From Sphingobacterium sp. ML3W (lineage in GTDB: Bacteria > Bacteroidota > Bacteroidia > Sphingobacteriales > Sphingobacteriaceae), in assembly GCF_000747525.1 (NCBI RefSeq), contig NZ_CP009278.1, positions 2,170,001-2,234,000 on the forward strand: a stretch of DNA of 64,000 nt, in the 5' to 3' direction. The position numbers were made by a program, and so were the translations under genes. Positions 7,306 to 15,729 of this stretch are shown piece by piece (the first letter of the stretch is position 1; each line of letters begins with the position of its first letter). The notes below the pieces were generated by a model that did not search any database, was not told where the DNA came from, and saw only the letters and a list, made by a program, of their open reading frames with translations.

Positions 7306-8217
7306 ATGAAGGTACTTCCATTTACTTTGCTTATGCCTGATGGTAAGAGTATGATGACAGAACGCGTTGTATTACCACATTTTTACCAGCACATGCACCG
7401 TCATAGTGAATATCAGATTACTTGGGTGGAGCAGGGAGAAGGAACCTTACTAGTCGGAAACAAAATGCATCCTTTTCGTGCTGGAGATGTTTTCCTTATT
7501 GGTGCTAATGTGCCACATGTATTTAAATCTAATCATGAATATTTCAATACGGTTGGACATCATCAAATTATGGCCTGCTCGTTATACCTAAACCTTTCGG
7601 GTAAATTATCCGGTTTGTTCAATCTTCCCGAAATGGATAGATTAAGTTCATTTTTGAATAATAGCAAAGAGGGATTTCAGGTGCCCAATCAATACGCAGA
7701 TGAAATAGCGACTATACTATTATCGGTACACGAATCTAGTGGTGTGGAAGTTGTCATTAAGCTTATTTCGCTTTTGGTTCGCCTCCAGGAAATTTCAAGT
7801 GTTGCACTACCGCTTTGTTCCCATGTATATGCCTCTGATCTTTCGAGGAATGAGGATGTCAAGTTTGATAATATTATCAATTACATCATGGACAATTATA
7901 ATAATCATATTACATTGGATGATGTAGCGAACGAAGCTTATATGACTCCACAGGCTTTTTGTCGCTACTTTAAAAAGCGTACTGGAAATACCTTCGTAAC
8001 CTTTCTGAATGAAATTAGGATTAATGATGCTTGCAAAAGTTTATTGACCGGAAAACATAAAGATAGTATTTCGGGTGTTGCATATCAAGTAGGTTTTAAT
8101 AGCCTAACCAATTTTAATCGGGCTTTTAAAAGTGTAATCGGGCAGTCCCCAAAAGCTTATATTAATGCTTACCATTATGTAAGGCAAGTTAGGTCATCGG
8201 ATTGTATAACGATATAA
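7306..8217 (+). CDS. AraC family regulator with cupin sensor
   Basis: A 303-residue transcription factor. The N-terminal cupin is clear: MHRHSEYQITWVEQGEG at about 29-45 and RAGDVFLIGANVPHVF at about 58-73, carrying the usual His and Gly-Asp positions. The C-terminal AraC domain (about 200-295) has both helix-turn-helix units, LDDVANEAYMTPQAFCRYFK and VAYQVGFNSLTNFNRAFK, ending SPKAYINAY. The architecture is that of RhaS/MelR-like sugar-responsive activators. The upstream pair of phased near-palindromes at 7098-7145 is a candidate binding site. No target operon follows; the next gene is gpsA, with its own promoter. Confidence 0.85.
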   Translation: MKVLPFTLLMPDGKSMMTERVVLPHFYQHMHRHSEYQITWVEQGEGTLLVGNKMHPFRAGDVFLIGANVPHVFKSNHEYFNTVGHHQIMACSLYLNLSGKLSGLFNLPEMDRLSSFLNNSKEGFQVPNQYADEIATILLSVHESSGVEVVIKLISLLVRLQEISSVALPLCSHVYASDLSRNEDVKFDNIINYIMDNYNNHITLDDVANEAYMTPQAFCRYFKKRTGNTFVTFLNEIRINDACKSLLTGKHKDSISGVAYQVGFNSLTNFNRAFKSVIGQSPKAYINAYHYVRQVRSSDCITI

Positions 8218-8442
8218 GCCTAAGTTCATATTATGGTGATTGCCGCCTCGTTAGCTTAGACCTGCATTCAGCTGTTGATGACAATATGATTCTATAGATA
8301 ACTTGCGATTTTTGAAAAAATAGTGTATTTTCAAATGGGATACCCGCTGTGTGAGTTAGGGATATGTGTTTATTTTTATATCATCAAGTAGATTCCTGCA
8401 ATATAAAAATTAGCAAAGGTTGGTGAGAGAACGATCAATTCA

Positions 8443-8474
8443 CTTTTATATCAACGTAAATTTATCTAAGTTTG
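8443..8474 (+). promoter_or_regulatory. Candidate promoter of gpsA
   Basis: A -7 element TAAGTTTG (8467-8474) matches the Bacteroidota consensus TAnnTTTG, with a T-rich -33 region (CTTTT, 8443-8447) 19 bases upstream. The predicted start near 8481 would leave a leader of about 20 bases before the ATG at 8501. Confidence 0.5.
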
Positions 8475-8500
8475 CTCAAACTGTCTAGTAACAAAATTTA

Positions 8501-9505
8501 ATGCAAAAAAATAGAGTAGGGCTTATTGGTAGTGGTAGTTGGGCTACAGCAATGATTAAAATGCTGGGTGACAACGTTGTTGAAAAGGATGTACATTGGT
8601 GGGTCCGTAAACAAGAGGATGTCGACTATATCAAAAAGCATAAAAAAAATCCAAGTTATTTAAGTGCTGTCGAAGTAAAATTAGACACAGACAATATTTC
8701 GACTGATGCTAGGAAAATTATTCAGGTATCAAATATCATCATTTTAAATACACCTGCGGCTTATCTAAAAGCTGCTATGAAAGATGTCACTAAAGAAGAT
8801 CTTAAAGGTAAAATAATTGTTTCCGCCATAAAGGGTATCGTTCCGGATGAAAATCTGATTATCGGTGATTACCTGCAACAAGTATATGATATCCCGTTAG
8901 CGGATATTTTAGTAGTTGGTGGACCATGCCATGCGGAGGAGGTCTCGTTGGAAAAGTTGTCGTATTTGACTTTTGGTTCGAAATCGCAAAAGAATGCCGA
9001 AAGGATAGCTGCCTTACTTGAATGCCGTTATATCAAGACAATTATCTCGGATGATGTCTATGGTATTGAATATGGAGCAGTATTGAAAAATATCTATGCA
9101 TTAGCTGGAGGCATCTGCCATTCGCTAGGTTATGGTGATAATTTTCAGGCTGTTTTGATTTCCAATGCAATCCGTGAGATGGAAACTTATGTAGAGACTA
9201 TTGATCCGAACCCAAATCGTGATATCAACAAATCTGCTTATCTGGGCGATCTATTGGTAACTGCTTATTCGCAGTTTAGCCGAAATAGAACGTTTGGAGC
9301 CATGATCGGTAAAGGTTATAGTGTGCAATCTGCCCAACTCGAAATGAATATGGTTGCCGAAGGGTATTATGCATCGGCTTGTATCCAACATTATATGCGT
9401 AAACATCAAATCGAATTGCCGATTTGTGAGGCCGTATACCAAATCTTATATCAGCATAAATCTGCTGCAACAATCATAAGCCAACTGGCTGAAAAATTAA
9501 GTTAA
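8501..9505 (+). CDS. gpsA: Glycerol-3-phosphate dehydrogenase [NAD(P)+]
   Basis: This 334-residue cytosolic enzyme reduces dihydroxyacetone phosphate to sn-glycerol 3-phosphate, the backbone for phospholipids. The N-terminal Rossmann motif is GxGxxA (Gly10-Ser-Gly12-Ser-Trp-Ala15). The characteristic SAIKGI segment carries Lys111, GGPCHAEEV lies at 140-148, and the catalytic Lys196 is in GAVLKNIYALAGGI. Length is normal for the family. It is the first gene of a close run with hemF, which starts within 6 bases of its stop, and two M16 peptidases. A Bacteroidota-type promoter lies just upstream. Confidence 0.95.
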   Translation: MQKNRVGLIGSGSWATAMIKMLGDNVVEKDVHWWVRKQEDVDYIKKHKKNPSYLSAVEVKLDTDNISTDARKIIQVSNIIILNTPAAYLKAAMKDVTKEDLKGKIIVSAIKGIVPDENLIIGDYLQQVYDIPLADILVVGGPCHAEEVSLEKLSYLTFGSKSQKNAERIAALLECRYIKTIISDDVYGIEYGAVLKNIYALAGGICHSLGYGDNFQAVLISNAIREMETYVETIDPNPNRDINKSAYLGDLLVTAYSQFSRNRTFGAMIGKGYSVQSAQLEMNMVAEGYYASACIQHYMRKHQIELPICEAVYQILYQHKSAATIISQLAEKLS

Positions 9506-9511
9506 TCCGTG

Positions 9512-10411
9512 ATGATCGATAGATTAAAGATAGCTGAAGCCTATAAAACAATTCAAGACGAAATATGTCAAGCGTTGGAAAAGTTAGATGGTACAGCAAA
9601 ATTTGTAGAAGAAATTTGGGAACGAGATGGTGGAGGTGGTGGCCGGACCAGAATCATTCAAAATGGTCATATTTTTGAAAAAGGTGGTGTCAATTTTTCT
9701 GCTGTCCATGGTAAATTACCTGCGGTAATCAAAAAGTCTTTTGGGGTTGATGAAGATGATTTTTTTGCAGCTGGAGTTTCCATCGTAATCCATCCCAATA
9801 ATCCTTTTGTGCCCATCATTCACATGAATATTCGGTATTTTGAATTGAATGAGCAGATTCGTTGGTTTGGTGGAGGTATCGATCTGACCCCGCACTATGT
9901 AATTGAAGAGGACGCGCAGTTTTTTCATCAGCAGATGAAAAATGTATGCGATGTGCATCATCCTGATTTTTATAAAGATTTTAAAAAATGGGCAGATGAT
10001 TATTTTTACGTCCGTCACCGCGAAGAAACTCGCGGTATAGGTGGGGTTTTTTATGATAAATTGACCCCCGAAAAGACTGGATTATCTTTTCAGGAAATTT
10101 TCGAATTCTCCTGTGATCTGGGACGCACTTTTGCACCCACATATGCAGAATTGGTCAATAGAAATCGTCATAAAGCATATACTGACCATAATAAAAACTG
10201 GCAATATTTGCGTAGAGGGCGTTATGTGGAATTCAATCTGGTCTGGGATTCAGGTACAAAATTTGGTCTGGAAACGAATGGTCGCATCGAATCGATTTTA
10301 ATGAGCCTACCACCGCAAGCGAACTGGGCTTATGATTTTCATCCGGAAGAAGGATCGGAAGAAGAAAAAACACTCTCTTTGTTGAGAAAGGATATCAATT
10401 GGATACAATAA
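9512..10411 (+). CDS. hemF: Oxygen-dependent coproporphyrinogen III oxidase
   Basis: HemF converts coproporphyrinogen III to protoporphyrinogen IX with O2, a late step of haem synthesis in the cytosol. Family hallmarks are all present: ERDGGGGGRTRIIQNG, PFVPIIHMNIRYFE, WFGGGIDLTPHYV, FYVRHREETRGIGGVFYD and GRYVEFNLVWDSGTKFG. Length (about 299 residues) is standard. Translation could also begin at the GTG at 9509, one codon earlier; the ATG at 9512 is preferred. It lies 6 bases after gpsA and 19 before the M16 peptidase gene, so it is probably in one transcript. Its presence implies aerobic haem synthesis. Confidence 0.95.
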   Translation: MIDRLKIAEAYKTIQDEICQALEKLDGTAKFVEEIWERDGGGGGRTRIIQNGHIFEKGGVNFSAVHGKLPAVIKKSFGVDEDDFFAAGVSIVIHPNNPFVPIIHMNIRYFELNEQIRWFGGGIDLTPHYVIEEDAQFFHQQMKNVCDVHHPDFYKDFKKWADDYFYVRHREETRGIGGVFYDKLTPEKTGLSFQEIFEFSCDLGRTFAPTYAELVNRNRHKAYTDHNKNWQYLRRGRYVEFNLVWDSGTKFGLETNGRIESILMSLPPQANWAYDFHPEEGSEEEKTLSLLRKDINWIQ

Positions 10412-10430
10412 ATTAATCTAAACAACCTGA

Positions 10431-11684
10431 ATGGTTTCATATCAGAAATTTGTACTAGAAAATGGTCTCCGTGTACTTGTACATGAGGACAACAACACAG
10501 CAATGGCCTGTGTCAATATATTATACGATGTGGGTGCGCGCGATGAGTCGCCGGACCAAACGGGATTTGCACATTTATTTGAACATTTGATGTTTGGTGG
10601 TTCGGTCAATATACCGGATTACGACACTCCCTTACAGCGTGTAGGAGGAGAAAACAATGCATTCACAAGTAATGATATCACAAATTACTACATCACTTTA
10701 CCCTCCTCAAATCTAGAAACTGCTCTTTGGTTGGAATCTGATCGTATGCTGAGTCTTTCTTTTTCAGAACAGAGTTTGGAAACGCAAAGAAGTGTTGTTT
10801 GTGAGGAGTTTAAGCAGCGCTACCTCAATCAACCCTATGGTGATGTCTGGTTGAAATTAAGACCGCTATCATATCAGGTACATCCATACCGTTGGGCGAC
10901 TATCGGTAAGGAACTCAAGCATATTGAAGATGCCAAGATGGCGGATGTGAAAGCTTTTTTCAAAAAACACTATACTCCTCAAAATGCAATTATGGTCATT
11001 GCGGGTGATGTGAAGTTCGATCAGATCAGAACGCTTGTTGAGAAATGGTTTGCAGACATTCCTGCAGGAAATAAATACTTACGTAATTTGCCACAGGAAC
11101 CGGTTCAAATGCAAGAACGTAGGGAAGTGGTTGAAGCGGATGTACCACTCGATGCATTATTCATGTCTTTTCATGCTCCTGCACGAATGGATGAAAATTA
11201 CCACGCTATGGATTTGGTGTCCGACCTACTTTCTAGAGGTTCTTCTTCACGTTTGTATCGTCGTTTAGTAAAAGATCAAGAGCTATTTAGTGAAATAAAT
11301 GCTTATGTCATGGGCAGTATCGACCCCAACATGTTCATTATTGAAGGAAAACCTTCTGAAGGAATCTCATTAGCAGAAGCAGAAGCAGCAATTTGGAAAG
11401 AATTGGATATCCTAAAAACGATTCCAGTACCAGCGGAAGAGCTTGAAAAAGTAAAAAACAAAATCGAGTCAACGCATGTATTTGCTGAACTTTCGATTTT
11501 GGATAAGGCCATGAATCTAGCTTACTATGAACTATTGGGTAATGCAGATGACCTTAATAATGAAACAGACAAGTACTTAGCCGTTCAGTCGGATGATATT
11601 AAGCAACAGGCAAACGAAATTTTTAGAAAAGAAAACGCGTCGATATTGTATTATAAAGCAAAGGAGGTGTCCCATGCTGAATAG
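10431..11684 (+). CDS. M16 family zinc peptidase (catalytic partner)
   Basis: A 417-residue insulinase/pitrilysin-type metallopeptidase. The inverted zinc motif HxxEH is present as HLFEH (His48, Glu51, His52), with the downstream glutamate in VVCEEFKQRY as third ligand and the GGENNAFTS segment near 78-86. No signal peptide is evident, so it is probably cytosolic or exported by an unknown route. It overlaps the next M16 gene by 11 bases; in bacteria such pairs form a heterodimer in which one subunit supplies zinc and the other the substrate-binding Arg/Tyr. The substrates are probably unfolded peptides. Confidence 0.9.
   Translation: MVSYQKFVLENGLRVLVHEDNNTAMACVNILYDVGARDESPDQTGFAHLFEHLMFGGSVNIPDYDTPLQRVGGENNAFTSNDITNYYITLPSSNLETALWLESDRMLSLSFSEQSLETQRSVVCEEFKQRYLNQPYGDVWLKLRPLSYQVHPYRWATIGKELKHIEDAKMADVKAFFKKHYTPQNAIMVIAGDVKFDQIRTLVEKWFADIPAGNKYLRNLPQEPVQMQERREVVEADVPLDALFMSFHAPARMDENYHAMDLVSDLLSRGSSSRLYRRLVKDQELFSEINAYVMGSIDPNMFIIEGKPSEGISLAEAEAAIWKELDILKTIPVPAEELEKVKNKIESTHVFAELSILDKAMNLAYYELLGNADDLNNETDKYLAVQSDDIKQQANEIFRKENASILYYKAKEVSHAE
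11661..11667 (+). promoter_or_regulatory. Strong Shine-Dalgarno inside upstream gene
   Basis: AAGGAGG, 6 bases before the ATG at 11674, is a full match to the anti-Shine-Dalgarno. Almost no other gene in this window has one, in line with the weak use of SD sequences in Bacteroidota. It fixes the start of the second M16 gene, which overlaps the first. Confidence 0.75.
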
Positions 11685-12978
11685 AGCTGAAGCACCTGTT
11701 GCCAATCCTATTGGTGACATCCATTTAAAAAGTCCTAAGGTCCTTTCGTTTGAGAACGGATTGCCTGTCTATGTATTTCATTCGCCGGATCAAGAGTTGG
11801 TTAGGATAGAGTGGATTTTTAATAATGTCTTTAATGAGGATGAAAATCCATTGCTGAATAGTTCATTAAGTGCGCTTTTGAAAGAAGGAACCAAAAATTA
11901 TAGCAGTGCTGAGATTGCGGATAAAGTAGATTTTTATGGTGCTTTTCTTATGCCAGAATATGGCTTTGACATCACATCACTTACGCTATATACGCTCAAC
12001 AAGCACAGCGCGGTTCTCTTACCTTTGATAAAAGAAATCCTGACCGAGTCGACATTGCCCCAAAAAGAACTCGATACTTACTTACGCAACAATAAACAAA
12101 AACTGCAGGTTTCGCTGCAAAAGAATGATTATTTGGCAAGGAAAGCATTTTATAAGCATGTTTTTGGGACTGGGAATCGTTACGGGAAGACCCCTTCAGT
12201 AGAAGAGTACGACCAGATAACGAGACCTGATTTAGTAGCATTATATCTTAAACAATTTTCACCATCTAATTGTCGCTTAATTGTTTCTGGCAATGTTTCT
12301 GAAGCCTTACTTCAGGAGTTGAGCCAACAGTTTGGCCGTGATTGGATCTCTCCGCAAACAGTACATTTATCAGCACCGGCATTGACACCCGATAAAGGGC
12401 AGTTGGTCTATGAAGAAAAAGCTGATGCAATTCAGTCTGCTATCCGTATTGGTATGCCAAGTATCAGTCGAAATCATGTAGACTACCCAGCATTGCAATT
12501 TGTCAATACGCTGTTTGGTGGTTTTTTCGGCTCGCGATTGATGCGTAACATCAGAGAGGAAAAGGGGTATACCTACAGTATTGGGTCTGCGGTTGGCACT
12601 TTAAGATATGCTGGATTTATGACGATTGCAACGGAAGTAGGTGTAGAGGCTACGGATGCAACTTTGGTTGAAATTCAAAAAGAAATGGCTATCTTAAGAA
12701 CCGAACTTGCGACAGAGGAGGAATTGAACTTAGTAAAAAATTACTTATCGGGATCTATGTTGGGTTCCTTGGAAAGTATTTTTTCACATGCAGATAAGTT
12801 CAAGAATGTATTGCTTTCTGACATGGATTTGGTTTATTATGACCATTATATGAAAGAAATTAATGCCATGACTCCCGAGAAAGTAAGGGAAATTGCTTTA
12901 CAATATCTGGATTACGACCAGATGATTAAAATTGTTGTTGGAAAAATGGATACAGCAGTATTAGTCTCTGAATTGTAA
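11674..12978 (+). CDS. M16 family peptidase-like protein (non-zinc partner)
   Basis: A 434-residue M16 homologue lacking the HxxEH zinc site; the equivalent region reads LSALLKEGTKNYSSAEIADK. It keeps the C-terminal Arg/Tyr substrate-binding segment RLMRNIREEKGYTYSIGS (near residues 290-307). This is the expected complementary subunit to the active peptidase encoded immediately upstream. The ATG at 11674 is chosen because a perfect Shine-Dalgarno AAGGAGG (11661-11667) lies 6 bases before it; the frame is open further upstream, inside the preceding gene. The 11-base overlap with that gene suggests translational coupling for 1:1 production. Confidence 0.9.
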   Translation: MLNRAEAPVANPIGDIHLKSPKVLSFENGLPVYVFHSPDQELVRIEWIFNNVFNEDENPLLNSSLSALLKEGTKNYSSAEIADKVDFYGAFLMPEYGFDITSLTLYTLNKHSAVLLPLIKEILTESTLPQKELDTYLRNNKQKLQVSLQKNDYLARKAFYKHVFGTGNRYGKTPSVEEYDQITRPDLVALYLKQFSPSNCRLIVSGNVSEALLQELSQQFGRDWISPQTVHLSAPALTPDKGQLVYEEKADAIQSAIRIGMPSISRNHVDYPALQFVNTLFGGFFGSRLMRNIREEKGYTYSIGSAVGTLRYAGFMTIATEVGVEATDATLVEIQKEMAILRTELATEEELNLVKNYLSGSMLGSLESIFSHADKFKNVLLSDMDLVYYDHYMKEINAMTPEKVREIALQYLDYDQMIKIVVGKMDTAVLVSEL

Positions 12979-13070
12979 TTATAGACTTACAATAAACAAA
13001 AAATCATTCATACTTTGTATTTTTGTTTTATACAATGATGTATTTAACAATCTAATAATAAAAATTCGTA

Positions 13071-14021
13071 ATGGAATTGAAACTTAAGAAACCTTTAGCT
13101 TTCTTCGATTTAGAAACTACAGGAATCAATATATCAGCAGATAGAATTGTTGAAATATCAATATTAAAGGTATTGCCTAATGCTGAGGAACAAGTATATA
13201 CGAAACGGATTAATCCGCTTATGCCTATCCCTGCAGAATCGTCCATGTTTCATGGTATCTATGATGAAGATATCATCGATGCACCAACATTTCAGGGCAT
13301 AAGTCAGGAAGTTGCTGACTTTATAGGCGATGCTGATTTGGCTGGCTATAACTCTAATAAATTTGATATCCCGATGCTTATGGAAGAGTTCCTACGTTCG
13401 GGTGTTGATTTTTCTTTGGAAAACCGTGTATTCGTCGATGTTCAAAACATTTTCCATCAAATGGAACAACGTACATTGAAAGCTGCTTACAAATTCTATT
13501 GCAACGAAAGTCTGGAGAACGCACATAGTGCTGAAGCTGACGTGCGTGCTACCTACGAAGTATTGAAGGCACAATTGACGAAGTATGAGGGTGCTGTATA
13601 TGAAGATAAGCACGGTAAGCAATCTGTACCTGTTGTCAATGATGTGCCTGCCTTGTCAGAATTCACCAATATGACTAGGCCTGTCGATTTTGCAGGTCGT
13701 ATCGTGTATAACGATGAAGGAGTAGAGGTAATTAATTTTGGTAAGCACAAAGGCCGTCCGGTGACGGAAGTTTTTGATGTAGAACCGAGCTATTATGCAT
13801 GGATGCAAAATGGCGATTTTCCTTTGTACACTAAGAAGTGTTTAGAAAATATCTGGAATAGCCATAGACAAGCTAAGAGAGCAGCAAAGTCTTCGGAACC
13901 AATTCATGCTCCTGAAGATAAAAAGCAAGCCAAAAAGGAGTTTCAGAAGCAAGAAAATAAAAGTGAAAAAAGAGAGATTACCAATGATATGTTAGCTGGT
14001 CTAAAAAATAAATTTGGTTAG
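13071..14021 (+). CDS. DnaQ-like 3'-5' exonuclease with C-terminal DUF3820-like domain
   Basis: A 316-residue protein with an N-terminal DEDDh exonuclease domain: Exo I AFFDLETTG (Asp13, Glu15), Exo II YNSNKFDIPML near residue 90-100, and Exo III HSAEADVRAT with the catalytic His and Asp. A second domain at about 215-260 (VINFGKHKGRPVTEVF then YYAWMQNGDFP) resembles DUF3820, a small module often attached to such exonucleases. The tail (about 270-316) is Lys/Glu-rich and probably disordered. A role in DNA or RNA end processing is likely, though it is not the polymerase III epsilon subunit by context. Upstream TATTTTTG (13018-13025) is a possible -7 element. Confidence 0.85.
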   Translation: MELKLKKPLAFFDLETTGINISADRIVEISILKVLPNAEEQVYTKRINPLMPIPAESSMFHGIYDEDIIDAPTFQGISQEVADFIGDADLAGYNSNKFDIPMLMEEFLRSGVDFSLENRVFVDVQNIFHQMEQRTLKAAYKFYCNESLENAHSAEADVRATYEVLKAQLTKYEGAVYEDKHGKQSVPVVNDVPALSEFTNMTRPVDFAGRIVYNDEGVEVINFGKHKGRPVTEVFDVEPSYYAWMQNGDFPLYTKKCLENIWNSHRQAKRAAKSSEPIHAPEDKKQAKKEFQKQENKSEKREITNDMLAGLKNKFG

Positions 14022-14065
14022 GTCTCCTTATTAATAAGTAAAAAAAATTTATAAATAAATATTTT

Positions 14066-15019
14066 ATGTCTCAAGAAATAGAACACGTACAGTGTTTAAT
14101 CATTGGTTCAGGACCAGCGGGATACACAGCAGCGATTTATGCAGCTCGCGCTGATATGAAGCCAGTTATGTATACAGGTATGGTACCAGGTGGTCAGTTG
14201 ACGCAGACAACAGAAGTAGATAATTTCCCTGGATACCCTAAAGGAATCACAGGCCCTGTTATGATGGAAGATCTGCGTATGCAGGCTGAACGTTTTGGAA
14301 CCGATGTTCGATTTGGATATGCGACTAAAGTAGATTTCTCCGGTGCTGTTCATCAGGTTGAAATCGATGGAATCAAAACCGTTACTGCAGATACAGTGAT
14401 TATTGCAACTGGTGCTACGGCAAAATGGTTGGGATTGGATAGTGAGCAGAAATATAATGGTTTTGGTGTTTCGGCATGTGCAGTTTGCGACGGATTCTTT
14501 TATAAGAACCAAGAAGTAGCTATCGTAGGCGCGGGTGATACTGCTGCTGAAGAAGCAACTTACTTAGCAAAATTGTGTTCTAAAGTACATATGTTGGTAC
14601 GCCGTGATGAATTTAGAGCTTCTAAAGCAATGGTTCACCGCGTCTTGAATACGCCAAATATTGAGATTCACTATAACTCTGAAACGTTAGAAGTATTAGG
14701 TGATGGTCAAGTGGTGACGGGTGTACGTGTACTCAATAACCAAGATCAATCGGAAAAGGTATTGGATGTAACTGGATTTTTCGTTGCAATCGGCCATAAT
14801 CCGAATACCGATCTTTTCAAGGGTATCTTAGATATGGATGAAACGGGTTACTTAATTACTAAGCCAAATATAACTGCGACGAATATTCCAGGTGTATATG
14901 CTTGTGGTGATGTACAGGATAATGTATACCGCCAAGCAATCACTGCGGCTGGTACTGGTTGTATGGCTGCTTTAGAAGCAGAGCGTTATTTAGCTTCTAA
15001 AGAGACCGTTGCAGAATAA
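14066..15019 (+). CDS. trxB: Thioredoxin-disulfide reductase
   Basis: This 317-residue FAD- and NADPH-dependent enzyme keeps thioredoxin reduced in the cytosol. The FAD-binding GSGPAG is at 14-19, the redox pair CAVC at Cys138 and Cys141, the NADPH-binding GAGDTA at 155-160, and the closing FAD motif GVYACGDVQDNVYRQAITAAGTG near 278-300. Length and all motifs are canonical. It stands alone, 44 bases after the exonuclease gene, and ends at a strong two-way terminator shared with rnhA on the other strand. Confidence 0.97.
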   Translation: MSQEIEHVQCLIIGSGPAGYTAAIYAARADMKPVMYTGMVPGGQLTQTTEVDNFPGYPKGITGPVMMEDLRMQAERFGTDVRFGYATKVDFSGAVHQVEIDGIKTVTADTVIIATGATAKWLGLDSEQKYNGFGVSACAVCDGFFYKNQEVAIVGAGDTAAEEATYLAKLCSKVHMLVRRDEFRASKAMVHRVLNTPNIEIHYNSETLEVLGDGQVVTGVRVLNNQDQSEKVLDVTGFFVAIGHNPNTDLFKGILDMDETGYLITKPNITATNIPGVYACGDVQDNVYRQAITAAGTGCMAALEAERYLASKETVAE

Positions 15020-15060
15020 TTTGTTCTGCACAAAAAATCAGTTAGGATTTTAAAGATTCT

Positions 15061-15101
15061 GAAAATGCCCCGAAAAGTAGCTAACTTTTCGGGGCATTTT
15101 C
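15061..15101. terminator. Two-way terminator between trxB and rnhA
   Basis: A perfect 18-base stem (15061-15078 with 15084-15101) around a five-base loop, with A-rich left and T-rich right ends so that it can end transcription from both sides. It lies between the convergent trxB and rnhA genes. Confidence 0.9.
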
Positions 15102-15123
15102 TATGTTACTAAATTAGAACAAC

Positions 15124-15621
15124 CTATCCTTTTGCTTCTTCCATCTCAAATACCGAATCTATCTTCCAACAAGATTTGTCTTTGGCAGCCTTTACGGCCA
15201 ATTGGTCACAACGCTCATTAAGGGGATGTCCGGCATGCCCTTTTACCCATACTAACCGAACCTGATGCAGTTTGTACACCTGGATCAAACGAATCCATAG
15301 ATCTTTATTCTTTTTACCCGCAAATCCTTTCTGCATCCATCCAAATACCCATTTCTTATCGATTGCATCGATGACATATTTGGAGTCGGAATAGACCGTT
15401 ACCTTTTGGTTTAGATTTTTCAAGGCTTCGAGCCCTACAATCACTGCCATTAATTCCATGCGATTATTGGTGGTTTTGCGGAAACCACCAGAAAACTCTT
15501 TTTCAATCAATTTTCCTTTATACGCTTCGTTATCACCTGTATAAATAGTTCTTAAGATCGTACCGTAGCCTCCTGGTCCTGGATTACCGCTTGAAGCACC
15601 ATCCGTATATAATTCAATCAT
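15124..15621 (-). CDS. rnhA: Ribonuclease HI
   Basis: This 165-residue enzyme degrades the RNA strand of RNA-DNA hybrids (primers, R-loops). The catalytic set is complete: Asp7 in [16 protein letters not shown], Glu56 in NNRMELMAV, Asp79 in VYSDSKYV, His129 in VKGHAGHP and Asp139 in ERCDQLA. It is slightly longer than the E. coli enzyme. A -7 match (TATCTTTG on the minus strand, 15634-15627) lies only 6 bases before the ATG, which would give a nearly leaderless mRNA. Confidence 0.95.
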   Translation of the reverse strand: MIELYTDGASSGNPGPGGYGTILRTIYTGDNEAYKGKLIEKEFSGGFRKTTNNRMELMAVIVGLEALKNLNQKVTVYSDSKYVIDAIDKKWVFGWMQKGFAGKKNKDLWIRLIQVYKLHQVRLVWVKGHAGHPLNERCDQLAVKAAKDKSCWKIDSVFEMEEAKG

Positions 15622-15729
15622 TAGTACAAAGATAATTTATTCAGTCAAAATAGCGACTTTAAGTTTGAATTGCATAAATAAATTTCTTACTTTTCACTTT
15701 TTAAAAACCTAATATCTCAATTAGTAACT

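Noticed and set aside
9716..10018. Minus-strand frame of 100 codons inside hemF
   Set aside because: It is fully antisense to a canonical hemF and shows no family pattern.
13018..13025. TATTTTTG as the promoter of the exonuclease gene
   Set aside because: The -7 matches but no -33 element is seen, so it was not given its own entry.
14108..14512. Minus-strand frame of 134 codons inside trxB
   Set aside because: It is antisense to a certain gene; the Cys- and His-rich translation reflects the trxB codons.
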